A stretch of DNA of 15,344 nucleotides, taken from CAZRZN01 sp964604565. GTDB taxonomy: Bacteria; Pseudomonadota; Alphaproteobacteria; Rhodobacterales; Rhodobacteraceae. The notes under the pieces were generated by a model. The model had not been told where the DNA came from and did no database searches. It saw only the letters and a program-made list of their open reading frames with translations. Position 1 is the first letter of the stretch; every line of letters starts with the position of its first letter. Shown here piece after piece: positions 1 to 8,069 of this stretch. Location: contig CAZRZN010000082.1 of assembly GCA_964604565.1 (NCBI GenBank), positions 1-15,344 of the forward strand. Direction: 5' to 3'. A program made the translations under genes and the position numbers.

Positions 1-2116
1 GCCGCCACACGCGCTGCAGGAACCGCCATGCGCCCTCGACGCCGGCGGTCGTCCATTCGACGTCGCGCTCCGGCGGGCTGTCGGACATCACGAACCAGCG
101 CGCGGTGTCGGCGCCGTACTGCTCGATGATGTCCTCTGGCGCGATGACGTTCTTCTTGGATTTCGACATCTTGATCGGCGGGCCGATCTCGACCGGCGTG
201 CCTGTCTCGCGGAGCCGAGCGCCCGCCTCGGTCCGCTCCACGTCGTCCGGGAAGTGCCAGACCGGACGGCCATCGGCGCCGCGCGTCGCATAGGTCTCGT
301 GCACCAGCATGCCTTGCGTGAAGAGCGCGTCGAAGGGCTCGATCGCGCTCTCCGGCAGGTGGCCGGTGCGCGCCATCGCGCGGGCGAAGAAGCGCGAATA
401 GAGAAGGTGCAGGATCGCGTGCTCGACGCCGCCGATATACTGGTCGACGTTCATCCAGTAGGCGGCCGCGTCCATGTCGGTCGGCGTGTCCGCCCGCGGC
501 GCGGTGAATCGCGCGAAATACCAGGACGAATCGACGAAGGTGTCCATCGTGTCGGTCTCGCGCCGCGCGGCGCCGCCGCAGCGGGGGCAGGTGGTCTGCG
601 TCCAGGTCGGGTGGCGGTCAAGCGGGCTGCCGGGCGTGTCGAAGGTCACGTCGTCAGGCAGGCGGACGGGGAGGTTCTCCTTCTTCTCCGGCACCACGCC
701 GCAGGTGTCGCAATGCACCACGGGGATCGGGCAGCCCCAATAGCGTTGGCGCGACAGCCCCCAGTCGCGCAGGCGGAATTTTTCGACCCCCTGTCCCAGA
801 CCCCGCGCTTCCATATAGTCGATGGTGGCGTCGATGGCCTCTTGGCCCGTGGCCACGTCCAGCCCCGTGAAATGGTTGATCCATTTCACCTTTTCCGTCT
901 TGGGCGGAACAAAGGCGGTATTGGTGACGCCTTGCGGCACGGTCCGCAGATCGCCGGGACCCCACGCGAACTTGCCGCCGGACCCGTCGTTGTCCGCCGG
1001 GTCGCCGACCCGCTCGGACAGCGCCACGAAGGTGTCGATCACCGGCAGATCGTATTTGCGGCAGAAATCCAGATCGCGCTGGTCATGCGCAGGCACACCA
1101 AAGATCGCGCCGGTGCCGTAGTCCATCAGGATGAAATTCGCCACCCAGACCGGGATTTTCCAATTCGGGTCCAAGGGGTGCGTCACCGTCAGCCCGGTGT
1201 CGAATCCCAGCTTGTCCGCCTTTTCCAGCGCCTCTTCGGTGGTGCCGCCCTTGCGCATTTCAGCCACGGCGGTTGCAAGGGCCGGATTGTCCTTTTCCAA
1301 CATTTTGACCAGCGGATGGTCCGGCGACAGCCCAAGGAAGGACGCCCCCATCAGCGTGTCCGGCCGGGTTGTATAGACGTCAATCTTGTCAAAGCCATGC
1401 GTGGGTTCGCTCAGATTCCACGCGAACTCCAGACCGCGTGATCGGCCGATCCAGTTGGCCTGCATCAGCTTGACCTTTGCAGGCCAATCCTCAAGGTCGT
1501 CGATGGCGTCCAGCAATTCGCCCGCCATGTCGGAAATCCTGAAAAACCACTGCGTCAGCTCGCGCCGCTCGACCTCGGCACCCGACCGCCAACCCTTGCC
1601 ATCGATCACCTGTTCGTTGGCCAGCACGGTCATGTCGACCGGATCCCAGTTCACCACCGCGTTCTTGCGGTAGACGAAGCCCTGTTCGAGAAAATCGAGG
1701 AACAGCGCCTGCTGCTGGCCGTAATATTCCGGATCGCAGGTCGCGAACATGCGCGACCAGTCAAGGCCGAAGCCCAAAGGCTTCATCTGGCTGACCATCG
1801 TGTCGATGTTGCCGTAGGTCCAGTCCTTGGGATGGCCGCCAGAGGCCATGGCCGCGTTTTCCGCCGGCATCCCGAACGCGTCGAACCCCATCGGGTGCAG
1901 CACATTGTGCCCGGTCGCCAGTTTGTAGCGCGCGATGACGTCGCCCATGGTGTAATTGCGCACATGGCCGATGTGGATGCGTCCCGACGGATAGGGGAAC
2001 ATCTCCAGCACGTAGTATTTGGGCTTGTCGCCCTCGCGGCTGGCCTTGAAGGTCTCGGCCTTGTCCCAGGCCTCCTGCCATTTCGGCTCTATCGTTGCGG
2101 GATCGTATTGCGACAT
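1..2116 (-). CDS. leuS: Leucyl-tRNA synthetase, 3' end outside window (partial)
   Basis: Class I aminoacyl-tRNA synthetase that charges tRNA-Leu with leucine in the cytoplasm. The visible 705 residues begin MSQYDPATIEPKW. They contain the HIGH signature (residues 48-51), the editing-domain threonine-rich peptide TTRPDT (249-254), the editing aspartate D345 in HDQRD, and KMSKS (649-653, bases 158-172). Two CxxC pairs (C469/C472 and C510/C513) form a zinc-knuckle insertion in the catalytic domain. Bacterial LeuRS is usually about 860 residues, so the missing part is the C-terminal tRNA-binding region, lost only to the window edge. The ATG at 2116 is preceded by GGAGGA seven bases upstream (2123-2128 on this strand), which supports the start. 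In alphaproteobacteria lptE and holA commonly follow leuS, so they are expected just outside. The assignment is secure. Confidence 0.97.
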   Translation of the reverse strand, partial: MSQYDPATIEPKWQEAWDKAETFKASREGDKPKYYVLEMFPYPSGRIHIGHVRNYTMGDVIARYKLATGHNVLHPMGFDAFGMPAENAAMASGGHPKDWTYGNIDTMVSQMKPLGFGLDWSRMFATCDPEYYGQQQALFLDFLEQGFVYRKNAVVNWDPVDMTVLANEQVIDGKGWRSGAEVERRELTQWFFRISDMAGELLDAIDDLEDWPAKVKLMQANWIGRSRGLEFAWNLSEPTHGFDKIDVYTTRPDTLMGASFLGLSPDHPLVKMLEKDNPALATAVAEMRKGGTTEEALEKADKLGFDTGLTVTHPLDPNWKIPVWVANFILMDYGTGAIFGVPAHDQRDLDFCRKYDLPVIDTFVALSERVGDPADNDGSGGKFAWGPGDLRTVPQGVTNTAFVPPKTEKVKWINHFTGLDVATGQEAIDATIDYMEARGLGQGVEKFRLRDWGLSRQRYWGCPIPVVHCDTCGVVPEKKENLPVRLPDDVTFDTPGSPLDRHPTWTQTTCPRCGGAARRETDTMDTFVDSSWYFARFTAPRADTPTDMDAAAYWMNVDQYIGGVEHAILHLLYSRFFARAMARTGHLPESAIEPFDALFTQGMLVHETYATRGADGRPVWHFPDDVERTEAGARLRETGTPVEIGPPIKMSKSKKNVIAPEDIIEQYGADTARWFVMSDSPPERDVEWTTAGVEGAWRFLQRVWR

Positions 2117-2539
2117 GTGCTGTCCTCCGGCGCGCGGGTTCCGGGCGCGGTGATAGGGCGCGCAGGCCGGATCGTCCAGAGGCAGCCGGTATCAGGCGCC
2201 GGGGAAACGCAGGTTTGCAACTGCGTAGGGCGCGCTGCATCGGTCCTAAGGGCCACACCGCGCCATGCCGCGCGTCGCCCGCGACGGGGAGGGCCGATGG
2301 CTATCATGCGGATCGGAGGACCGGCCCGACCGCGGTCTAGCGGGCGTCGTTCGGGCGTCTGCCCCCCTGCCTGCCCGTCGGGCAATGTGTTCCCGCAGGA
2401 CACGGCCGGTCCAGCACGCCGTGCCTGGCGGCGCGGGGGCCGCGATCAACCGATTCCCTTTTCCCGCGCAGCCCTTTAGAGTGACGCCCGAAGGCGCCGG
2501 GAATGGACCGGGACCGGCAAAAGCGACGAGGCCCCGACA
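2117..2539. other. Divergent intergenic region between leuS and glycosyltransferase gene
   Basis: This 423-base GC-rich gap separates the leuS start from the start of the glycosyltransferase gene on the other strand, so it must carry promoters for both. The only clear elements are the leuS Shine-Dalgarno GGAGGA (2123-2128, minus strand) and GACGAGG about eight bases before the ATG at 2540. A 10-base palindrome GACCGCGGTC lies at 2328-2337. Open frames that cross the region look like shadows: they run on antisense through leuS or the glycosyltransferase and resemble no protein I know. I see no convincing -35/-10 pair, leader peptide, T-box or RNA gene. Confidence 0.6.
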
Positions 2540-3799
2540 ATGAAGATCCTGTTGATCCACCAGAACTTTCCGGGTCAATACAAGCACCTGGCTCCTGCCC
2601 TCGTGGCACAGGGTCATCAGGTCGTCGCGCTGACCTGCAAGGTCAAGGAACCCCAGACCTGGCAGGGGGTGCATGTCATACCCTATCAGATCAAGGGCGC
2701 CAGCACGCCGAACGTCCATCCCTGGCTCGCCGATTTCGAGACCAAGATCCTGCGTGCCACGTCCTGCTATCGCGGCGCGCAGGCGCTGCGCGAACAGGGG
2801 TTCACGCCCGACGTGATCTGCGCGCACCACGGCTGGGGCGAAAGCATGTTCCTGAAGGATGTCTGGCCGGACGCCCGGCTTGGCCTGTATTGCGAGCTTT
2901 ACCACCTGACATCCAAGGATTTCCTGAATTTCGACCCCGAGTTTCCCAGTGACAATCCAATCGGCGGCAAGCTGCGAATCCGCATGAAGAACCTGAACAA
3001 CCGCCTGCATGAGGAGATCATGGATGCCGGAATCTCGCCGACGCGGTTCCAGGCATCGACCTTTCCCGACCACTGGCAGGATCGGCTGACCGTCGCACAC
3101 GACGGAATCGACACCGATCTGGTGCGCCCGAACCCCGACGCACAGCTGCGGGTCAATGACAGCCTGACGCTGACGCGTGATGACGAGGTCATCACCTTCA
3201 TCAATCGCAACCTCGAACCCTATCGCGGCTACCACGTGTTCATGCGCGCGCTGCCGGACCTGCTGCGGCGGCGCACGACCGCGCATGTGGTGATGTTGGG
3301 GGGCGACGAGGTGTCCTACGGATCAAAGCCGCCCAAAGGGAAGTCATGGAAACAGGTCTATATCGATGAGGTGCGCGATCAGATCCCCGAGGCGGACTGG
3401 AAGAGGGTGCATTTCCTTGGCCGCGTCCCCTACGACAACTTTCTGTCTATGATTCAGGTCAGCCGGGTCCATGTCTATCTGACCTACCCTTTCGTGCTGT
3501 CGTGGTCGCTGCTCGAAGCGATGAGCGCCGGAGCGGCCATCGTCGCCAGCGACACGACCCCGGTCAAGGAAGTGATGACAGAGGACGAAACGGGCCGCAT
3601 GGTCGATTTCTTCGACCAGAAGGGCATCGTCGATCAGGTATGCGCGCTGCTGGACGATCCCGACACGCGCGCCCGCCTCGGAGGAGCTGCGCGCACCATG
3701 GTGCGCGACCTCTACGATCTCCGCAAAGTCTGCTTGCCCCGGCATCTGGATTGGGTGGCGATGCTGGCAGACCTGTCCGCGCGCCCGGTGCGCGACTGA
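2540..3799 (+). CDS. GT4-like glycosyltransferase (GT-B fold)
   Basis: Probable cytoplasmic glycosyltransferase moving a sugar from a nucleotide-sugar donor to a surface glycan or lipid; donor and acceptor cannot be read from sequence. The 419-residue protein starts MKILLIHQNFPGQYKHLAPA, the N-terminal pattern of the family 4 subgroup with a Glyco_trans_4_3-type acceptor domain. The C-terminal GT1-type donor domain includes FINRNLEPYRGYHVFMRALP and an ending LLEAMSAGAAIVASDTTPVKEV. In the usual E-x7-E donor motif the second glutamate is present (E326) but the first position is phenylalanine (F318). The start has GACGAGG about eight bases upstream. It stands alone: no polysaccharide operon surrounds it, and it points toward the DUF3576 gene across a 104-base gap that holds only a weak 5-bp hairpin (GGCCC/GGGCC, 3873-3893). 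The family call is firm; the substrate is unknown. Confidence 0.88.
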   Translation: MKILLIHQNFPGQYKHLAPALVAQGHQVVALTCKVKEPQTWQGVHVIPYQIKGASTPNVHPWLADFETKILRATSCYRGAQALREQGFTPDVICAHHGWGESMFLKDVWPDARLGLYCELYHLTSKDFLNFDPEFPSDNPIGGKLRIRMKNLNNRLHEEIMDAGISPTRFQASTFPDHWQDRLTVAHDGIDTDLVRPNPDAQLRVNDSLTLTRDDEVITFINRNLEPYRGYHVFMRALPDLLRRRTTAHVVMLGGDEVSYGSKPPKGKSWKQVYIDEVRDQIPEADWKRVHFLGRVPYDNFLSMIQVSRVHVYLTYPFVLSWSLLEAMSAGAAIVASDTTPVKEVMTEDETGRMVDFFDQKGIVDQVCALLDDPDTRARLGGAARTMVRDLYDLRKVCLPRHLDWVAMLADLSARPVRD

Positions 3800-3903
3800 C
3801 TCGGCAAGCCATTCGTCGTGGCCGTGACGCGTCATCGCGACAGTGCGGCGGTTTATCGGCGTCATCGGACGTGGCCCGCCGGGAGGCTGGGCCGGTCAGG
3901 CCC

Positions 3904-4416
3904 TCAGTATCTGGAATCCTGCTGACGCAATTGCCGCGCCCGGGTCAGAATGGCGTCCTCGATCGCGCGCACGGTGGCCGGGTCGACCGGACCCGCGCGG
4001 GTCTGAAGCGCAAGGTTCAATGACCGGGCATCAAGCGCCGGATCGCTGATGAAAACCGTCGCCCGATACGCACGACCACCCCCCGGCGGGGTCCCGTAAC
4101 CCGTTGTCAGAACGCCTGAAAACGGGTCAATCGTGTCGACGGGGAGAAAGTCGAGAACGTCCAGCGAGGCGTTCCAGATATAGCGGTTCACAGCGCCGAC
4201 CCGACCGGGATCCTCACGTTCCCTGAAAATGTCCCAGATCGTCCCGCCCGAGCGCGGGCGGCCCTTTTCCACGGCAATATCGTCGAGGATTTCATCGGCA
4301 GAGCGCGTTTCGACCGGCGCCCGATCGGTGCGATTGCCACCGAAGGACCCACAGCCGGAGGTCACAAGCATGACAGCCATCAGGCTGCTGCCAACAAGGA
4401 TTCGCGACGCGCGCAT
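3904..4416 (-). CDS. DUF3576 family lipoprotein
   Basis: A 170-residue exported protein of unknown function. It begins MRASRILVGSSLMAVMLVTS followed by GCGS, giving a lipoprotein signal peptide with the modified cysteine at C22. The mature part contains VGAVNRYIWNASLDVLDFLPVDTIDPFSG in spirit: a tryptophan/aromatic stretch and a later RAYRATVFISDPALDARSL segment that I recognise as DUF3576. I chose the ATG at 4416 rather than the upstream in-frame start at 4539 because it follows GGAAGGGGGC and starts directly with the signal peptide. DUF3576 proteins are typical neighbours of leuS in alphaproteobacteria. Here a glycosyltransferase on the opposite strand lies between them, which suggests an insertion into an older gene pair. 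It probably sits in the outer membrane or periplasm; no biochemical role is known to me. Confidence 0.88.
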   Translation of the reverse strand: MRASRILVGSSLMAVMLVTSGCGSFGGNRTDRAPVETRSADEILDDIAVEKGRPRSGGTIWDIFREREDPGRVGAVNRYIWNASLDVLDFLPVDTIDPFSGVLTTGYGTPPGGGRAYRATVFISDPALDARSLNLALQTRAGPVDPATVRAIEDAILTRARQLRQQDSRY

Positions 4417-4616
4417 GACGCCCCCTTCCGCATCAAGACTTCGCCACATGCATACAAGCGGCACGCCCCAGCGGCAAGTCGCGAAAAATCGGCGGATTTC
4501 TGCCCAAAAAACACCGCAACACGCTGCGATCATGCGCAAAGCCGTTCATGGACAAATGGCCTTGTGGCAATATCGCATCACTGACTTGCTCGTTGCACGG
4601 GACGTTTCCGGATGGC

Positions 4617-4646
4617 TTGCAAAGGCCGCCTGCCAAAGCGCATAGA
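4617..4646 (+). promoter_or_regulatory. Candidate sigma-70-type promoter for the porin gene
   Basis: TTGCAA (4617-4622) and CATAGA (4641-4646) are separated by 18 bases and lie about 60 bases upstream of the porin start. The -35 is a fair match and the -10 is a poor one, so this is a guess supported by position. The whole 289-base gap 4417-4705 also has to serve the divergent DUF3576 gene; no other regulatory site is evident to me there. Confidence 0.25.
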
Positions 4647-4705
4647 GCATTCATCAAGGCCGGATCGTCGGTCTGGTACGTGCCTTTGAACACATGAGGG
4701 AAACA

Positions 4706-5692
4706 ATGAAAAAGATCCTTTTCGCGACCACTGCCCTGGTTGCATCCGCCGGCATCGCATCGGCTGAAGTTGCTCTGTCCGGTTACGCCGAACTGGGTGT
4801 CTTTGAAAACCAGAACGGGACCGGCGACGGCTTCTCCGGCGACCCCACCAAAGCCCAGGTTTTCTCCGACATCGACGTCACATTCTCGATGAGCGGCGAA
4901 GCAGACAACGGTCTGACCTTTGGCGCCAGCATTGATCTGGACGAGTCGGAAGGCGCAGCTCCGGACTTCGAAGACGCAGCGCGCATGCCCGACGCGACAA
5001 TCTTCCTGTCCTACGGTGGCGCAACGCTGACCGTTGGTGACACCGACAGCGCGTTCGACGCCCGCCTGACCGAGACTGCCATCGGCGGCACGCTGAACGA
5101 CGACCACACCGTGCACCCCGGCTACAGCGGCAACTCGCTGTTCGACGAGGCATACGGCGGTCAGGAAATCCGTCTTGACTACTCGTTTGACCAGTTCACG
5201 GTCAGCGTCTCGACTTCGCCCGACCGTTTCGGCACCTTTGACCCCAGCTACGCAATCGGCTTCTCGTACAACGTGATGCTGGCAGGTCTGGATCTGGGTG
5301 TTGGCCTCGGCTACATCACCACGGACGAAGCATCCGCTGCTGGTCCCGCAAGCTACGACAGCGCGCTGGGCATGAGCCTTTCGACCACGTTCGACAACGG
5401 CCTTCAGGCGATCATCAACTACTCGAACCTGACGGACGAATCCTCGGGCGGTCTGGACAACGGTTCGCATTGGGCGCTCGGCCTCGGCTACACCGTCAAC
5501 GCGCTGACCATCGGCCTGAACTACGGTGAGTACGACTTCGACACAGCCGGCGACCAGAGCGGTTACGGCCTTGCCGTCAACTACGACCTCGGCGGCGGTC
5601 TGGTTGCTCAGTTCGGTTACGCTGGCGGCGAGTTCTCCGGCCCGGCAACCTACGAAGACACCTACTCGCTGGGTCTGGCAATGTCCTTCTAA
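4706..5692 (+). CDS. Rhodobacter-type outer-membrane porin
   Basis: A 328-residue general-diffusion porin of the Gram-negative Porin_4 type. It starts MKKILFATTALVASAGIASA, a textbook signal peptide cleaved after ASA, and the mature protein opens EVALSGYAELGV, a first beta strand typical of Rhodobacterales porins. The rest alternates short aromatic/glycine beta strands with acidic Asp/Glu/Asn/Gly loops, and it ends in LGLAMSF, the terminal phenylalanine used for outer-membrane insertion by the BAM machinery. I prefer the ATG at 4706 over 4694 because GAGGG (4697-4701) lies correctly in front of it and because it starts the signal peptide directly. Codon use is strongly C-ending and uniform, as expected for an abundant protein. 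It is monocistronic, with its own terminator. Porin identity is clear; pore selectivity is not readable. Confidence 0.95.
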   Translation: MKKILFATTALVASAGIASAEVALSGYAELGVFENQNGTGDGFSGDPTKAQVFSDIDVTFSMSGEADNGLTFGASIDLDESEGAAPDFEDAARMPDATIFLSYGGATLTVGDTDSAFDARLTETAIGGTLNDDHTVHPGYSGNSLFDEAYGGQEIRLDYSFDQFTVSVSTSPDRFGTFDPSYAIGFSYNVMLAGLDLGVGLGYITTDEASAAGPASYDSALGMSLSTTFDNGLQAIINYSNLTDESSGGLDNGSHWALGLGYTVNALTIGLNYGEYDFDTAGDQSGYGLAVNYDLGGGLVAQFGYAGGEFSGPATYEDTYSLGLAMSF

Positions 5693-5716
5693 GGACGCCA
5701 ACCTTTCGGTTAAGGG

Positions 5717-5749
5717 AAGAGCGGGCGCTTGCGTCCGCTCTTTTCTTTT
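5717..5749 (+). terminator. Rho-independent terminator of the porin gene
   Basis: AAGAGCGGGCG and its complement form an 11-base-pair stem (one G-T pair) with loop CTTG at 5717-5742, followed at once by TTCTTTT. It begins 24 bases after the porin stop and is the best terminator in the window. It separates the porin transcript from the sulfotransferase gene that starts at 5787. Confidence 0.9.
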
Positions 5750-5786
5750 GGAACAACCTGCGCCAGAGCGAACAAGGGAACCGTCC

Positions 5787-7247
5787 ATGACGCCCCAGCA
5801 GATTCAGGCGCAGTATGCGCGCGCGACACAGCAGATCGCCAAGGGTCAGCTGACCCCGGCCGAAACCACGCTGAAGGCACTTTTGATCCCGTCCAAAGGA
5901 GCGGCGGAGATCCATTTTCAACTGTCGCGCATCGCTGAGGCGCGCGGCGACAGTCTAGCGCAGGCAAGCGCCCTCGACCGCGCGTTGGAAAAACGCCCCT
6001 CCGAAAAGGCCCTGCTGGAGGCTGCGGTGCAGGTAAACACGCGGCTTGGAAAGACTGACGCCGTTTTGGCCCTCTATGATCGCTTGATCGCGCTTGAACC
6101 CAACGCGGTCAAATCCCGCGCCGACAAGGCGGTCTACCTGCAAAACCTTGGCAGGTTCGATGCCGCCGAAAGGATACTGCGCTTTCTCATCAAGAAAAAA
6201 CCCAAGGACGGTGAGCTTTACCGGATGCTCGCCGGTGGCTACACGTTCAAGCGGAGCGATCCGTTGCTCGCCCAGATGCACAGCCTTTGGCGGGATGAGG
6301 AACAGACGGACACCTCGCGCATGAACCTCGGGTTCGCGCTGGCCAAGGCGATGGAAGAGACCGGCGCAAGGGACAGGGTCTTTGGCTATCTCGACAGCGC
6401 CAATGCCTTGCAGCGCAGGCTGGCACCTTTTGACACGCAGGCCCGTGATGCCGAATGGCAAGCCTTTCTCGACGCGCAGGAGACTGATGATTACAGCCCC
6501 GTCGGGCAGCCCACCGCCCCCCGCGCCGTCTTTGTCACCGGCATGCCGCGGTCGGGCACGACCCTTGTGGAACAGATCATCGCCAGCCACAGCGCCGCCT
6601 GTGCCGGGGGCGAGCTGGGTCATTCCCTGCAACAGGCGGTCACGCATTTCGGCGCGGCGCATCAGATGCAGCCGCTTGCAAAAATTTCGGCCATGAAACT
6701 GGCCCGGTGGGCGGAAGGCTATGCGCGCCTCGTGCGCCGCGACACCGGCGCCGAAAGCGGCGTGGTCACCGACAAGTCGATCCAGACGCACATGATCTTT
6801 GGCCTGATCGCCCGGGGAATGCCAGGCGCGCGACTGATCGTGGTGCATCGTGATCCGCGCGACATGGCGCTGTCCATCTACAAGAACCATTTCAAGCTGG
6901 GCACACACCGCTATGCCAACGCCCTTGCCGATATCGCCGACGCCATCAAGATGTTCCGGGCCTCTGTCGCGCATTGGAAGGCGCGCCTGCCCGACCGCAT
7001 CCACGAAGTGCGCTACGAAGAATTGGTCGCCGACCCGGAACCGCAGGCGCGAGCCCTTGTGGCCGCGGCGGGGCTGGAGTGGGAGGACGCCTGCCTTGAC
7101 TTCCACAAGTCCAAGGCGGAAATCCGGACGCTGAGCCTGATGCAGGTGCGCCAACCAATCCACGCCGGGCGGCGCGAAGCCTGGCGCAAATACGAGGCTG
7201 AATTGCAGCCCTTCATCGACGCCTGGGGAGACGAGCCATGGGACTGA
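5787..7247 (+). CDS. TPR-containing sulfotransferase family protein
   Basis: Probable PAPS-dependent sulfotransferase of 486 residues. The first roughly 240 residues are helical repeats of the tetratricopeptide type, for example around EIHFQLSRIAEARGD and ALYDRLIALEPNAVKSRADK. The catalytic domain follows: the 5'-phosphosulfate loop VFVTGMPRSGTT (residues 248-259) and the 3'-phosphate site IVVHRDPRD (351-359) are both intact. The TPR plus sulfotransferase layout is frequent in Rhodobacteraceae and resembles protein-tyrosine sulfotransferases, but the acceptor could be a protein or a glycan. An upstream in-frame start lies inside the porin gene; the ATG at 5787 follows AAGGGAA and the terminator, so it is preferred. 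The 3' end overlaps the next gene by 10 bases, so the two are probably co-translated. No PAPS-synthesis genes are nearby. Confidence 0.88.
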   Translation: MTPQQIQAQYARATQQIAKGQLTPAETTLKALLIPSKGAAEIHFQLSRIAEARGDSLAQASALDRALEKRPSEKALLEAAVQVNTRLGKTDAVLALYDRLIALEPNAVKSRADKAVYLQNLGRFDAAERILRFLIKKKPKDGELYRMLAGGYTFKRSDPLLAQMHSLWRDEEQTDTSRMNLGFALAKAMEETGARDRVFGYLDSANALQRRLAPFDTQARDAEWQAFLDAQETDDYSPVGQPTAPRAVFVTGMPRSGTTLVEQIIASHSAACAGGELGHSLQQAVTHFGAAHQMQPLAKISAMKLARWAEGYARLVRRDTGAESGVVTDKSIQTHMIFGLIARGMPGARLIVVHRDPRDMALSIYKNHFKLGTHRYANALADIADAIKMFRASVAHWKARLPDRIHEVRYEELVADPEPQARALVAAAGLEWEDACLDFHKSKAEIRTLSLMQVRQPIHAGRREAWRKYEAELQPFIDAWGDEPWD

Positions 7248-7900
7248 CCGAAATTCACCAGCGCATCGCAAAGGCCTGTGCCGACGCGGGGCGAGACGAA
7301 AAGGACGTCCATCTGATCGCCGTCAGCAAGATCCAGCCCCTCGAACGTGTGGAGGCGGTTCTGGAGGCCGGGCATCGGCTGTTCGGCGAGAACCGCGTCC
7401 AGGAGGCGGCTGGAAAATGGCCCGAATTCCGCACGCGATTCGACGATATCACCGTGCATCTGATCGGACCCTTGCAATCGAACAAGGCAAGACAGGCATT
7501 TGACCTGTTCGAGGCGATTCACTCGGTCGATCGCCCCAAGCTGGCCAAGACGCTTGCCCGGCTGGCGCAGGAAGTTGGCCATTGCCCGGATCTTTTCGTG
7601 CAGGTCAACACCGGGGAGGAATCGCAGAAAGCGGGCGTTCTGCCCGGCGACGCGGATAATTTTGTGGCCACCTGCCGCGAGATGGACCTCCCGGTTCGCG
7701 GGCTGATGTGCATTCCTCCGGTCGAAGAAACGCCCTCCCTGCATTTTTCGCTCTTGAAAAAGATCGCCGAACGCAACGGGCTGACCGGGCTGTCGATGGG
7801 CATGAGCGGTGATTTCGAAGAAGCCATCGCTTTGGGGGCAACCCATATCCGTGTCGGCTCTGCCATCTTCGGCGAACGGGTCTACGAAACGGACGGGTGA
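7238..7900 (+). CDS. yggS: YggS/PLPBP family pyridoxal-phosphate homeostasis protein
   Basis: A 220-residue single-domain PLP-binding protein with the fold of the alanine racemase N-terminal barrel. Members bind PLP without known catalysis and buffer vitamin B6 and amino-acid pools in the cytoplasm. The Schiff-base lysine is K31 in LIAVSK; FGENRVQEA (49-57) and the phosphate-binding stretches SMGMSGD (186-192) and VGSAIFG (206-212) are all present. Length is normal for the family. The ATG at 7238 lies inside the end of the sulfotransferase gene, with GGGGAG (7225-7230) as ribosome-binding site, which implies translational coupling. Family identity is secure; why it is coupled to a sulfotransferase is unclear. 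Confidence 0.95.
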   Translation: MGLTEIHQRIAKACADAGRDEKDVHLIAVSKIQPLERVEAVLEAGHRLFGENRVQEAAGKWPEFRTRFDDITVHLIGPLQSNKARQAFDLFEAIHSVDRPKLAKTLARLAQEVGHCPDLFVQVNTGEESQKAGVLPGDADNFVATCREMDLPVRGLMCIPPVEETPSLHFSLLKKIAERNGLTGLSMGMSGDFEEAIALGATHIRVGSAIFGERVYETDG

Positions 7901-8003
7901 CGCCCCGGTCCGAGCATTGACTGGAGAGCAACGGCTGCCCACCTCATTCTCAGGAAAAGGGCTGTCCCGCGCAGGAACGGCCCCACCGCGATGGTGATCA
8001 CCC

Positions 8004-8020
8004 CTGCCCGGATCGGGCAG
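8004..8020. repeat. Hairpin in the convergent gap (first of two)
   Basis: CTGCCCG-GAT-CGGGCAG is a perfect 7-base-pair inverted repeat with a three-base loop. It lies between the yggS stop and the stop of the MttB-like gene. There is no T-run on either strand, so it is not a classical Rho-independent terminator, but with the second hairpin at 8029-8058 it may stop or stabilise the 3' ends of both convergent transcripts. Confidence 0.6.
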
Positions 8021-8028
8021 CATGTAGC

Positions 8029-8058
8029 GCCTTGCGCGCAACCCGGGTGCGCGCAGGC
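8029..8058. terminator. Long GC hairpin, possible bidirectional terminator
   Basis: GCC-T-TGCGCGCA (8029-8040) pairs with TGCGCGCA-GGC (8048-8058), an 11-pair stem with one bulged T around the spacer ACCCGGG. The MttB-like gene ends 12 bases further on, so the hairpin is placed to act on both convergent transcripts. Lack of a T-run on either strand means termination is inferred from position and stem strength only. Confidence 0.5.
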
Positions 8059-8069
8059 ATCTGACGACA

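Noticed and set aside
254..1441. A 395-codon plus-strand frame opposite leuS
   Set aside because: leuS motifs HIGH, TTRPDT, HDQRD and the zinc knuckle are intact on the minus strand in this interval or just beyond; the plus frame has no recognisable domain.
2246..3286. A long 346-codon minus-strand frame over the glycosyltransferase gene
   Set aside because: It is antisense to a clear GT4-like gene, starts within it, and its translation is Arg/Gly/Pro-rich with no recognisable motif; it is a high-GC shadow.
3800..3903. A possible terminator between the glycosyltransferase and DUF3576 genes
   Set aside because: Only a 5-base-pair stem (GGCCC/GGGCC) and a 10-base palindrome TGACGCGTCA at 3825-3834 are present, with no T-run.
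5526..5786. An 87-codon N-terminal extension of the sulfotransferase
   Set aside because: It runs through the porin 3' end and the porin terminator. The ATG at 5787 has a good ribosome-binding site.
4433..5788. A 451-codon minus-strand frame opposite the porin
   Set aside because: The plus strand carries a complete porin with signal peptide and terminator. The antisense frame is Val/Ala/Gly-rich because of porin codon bias.
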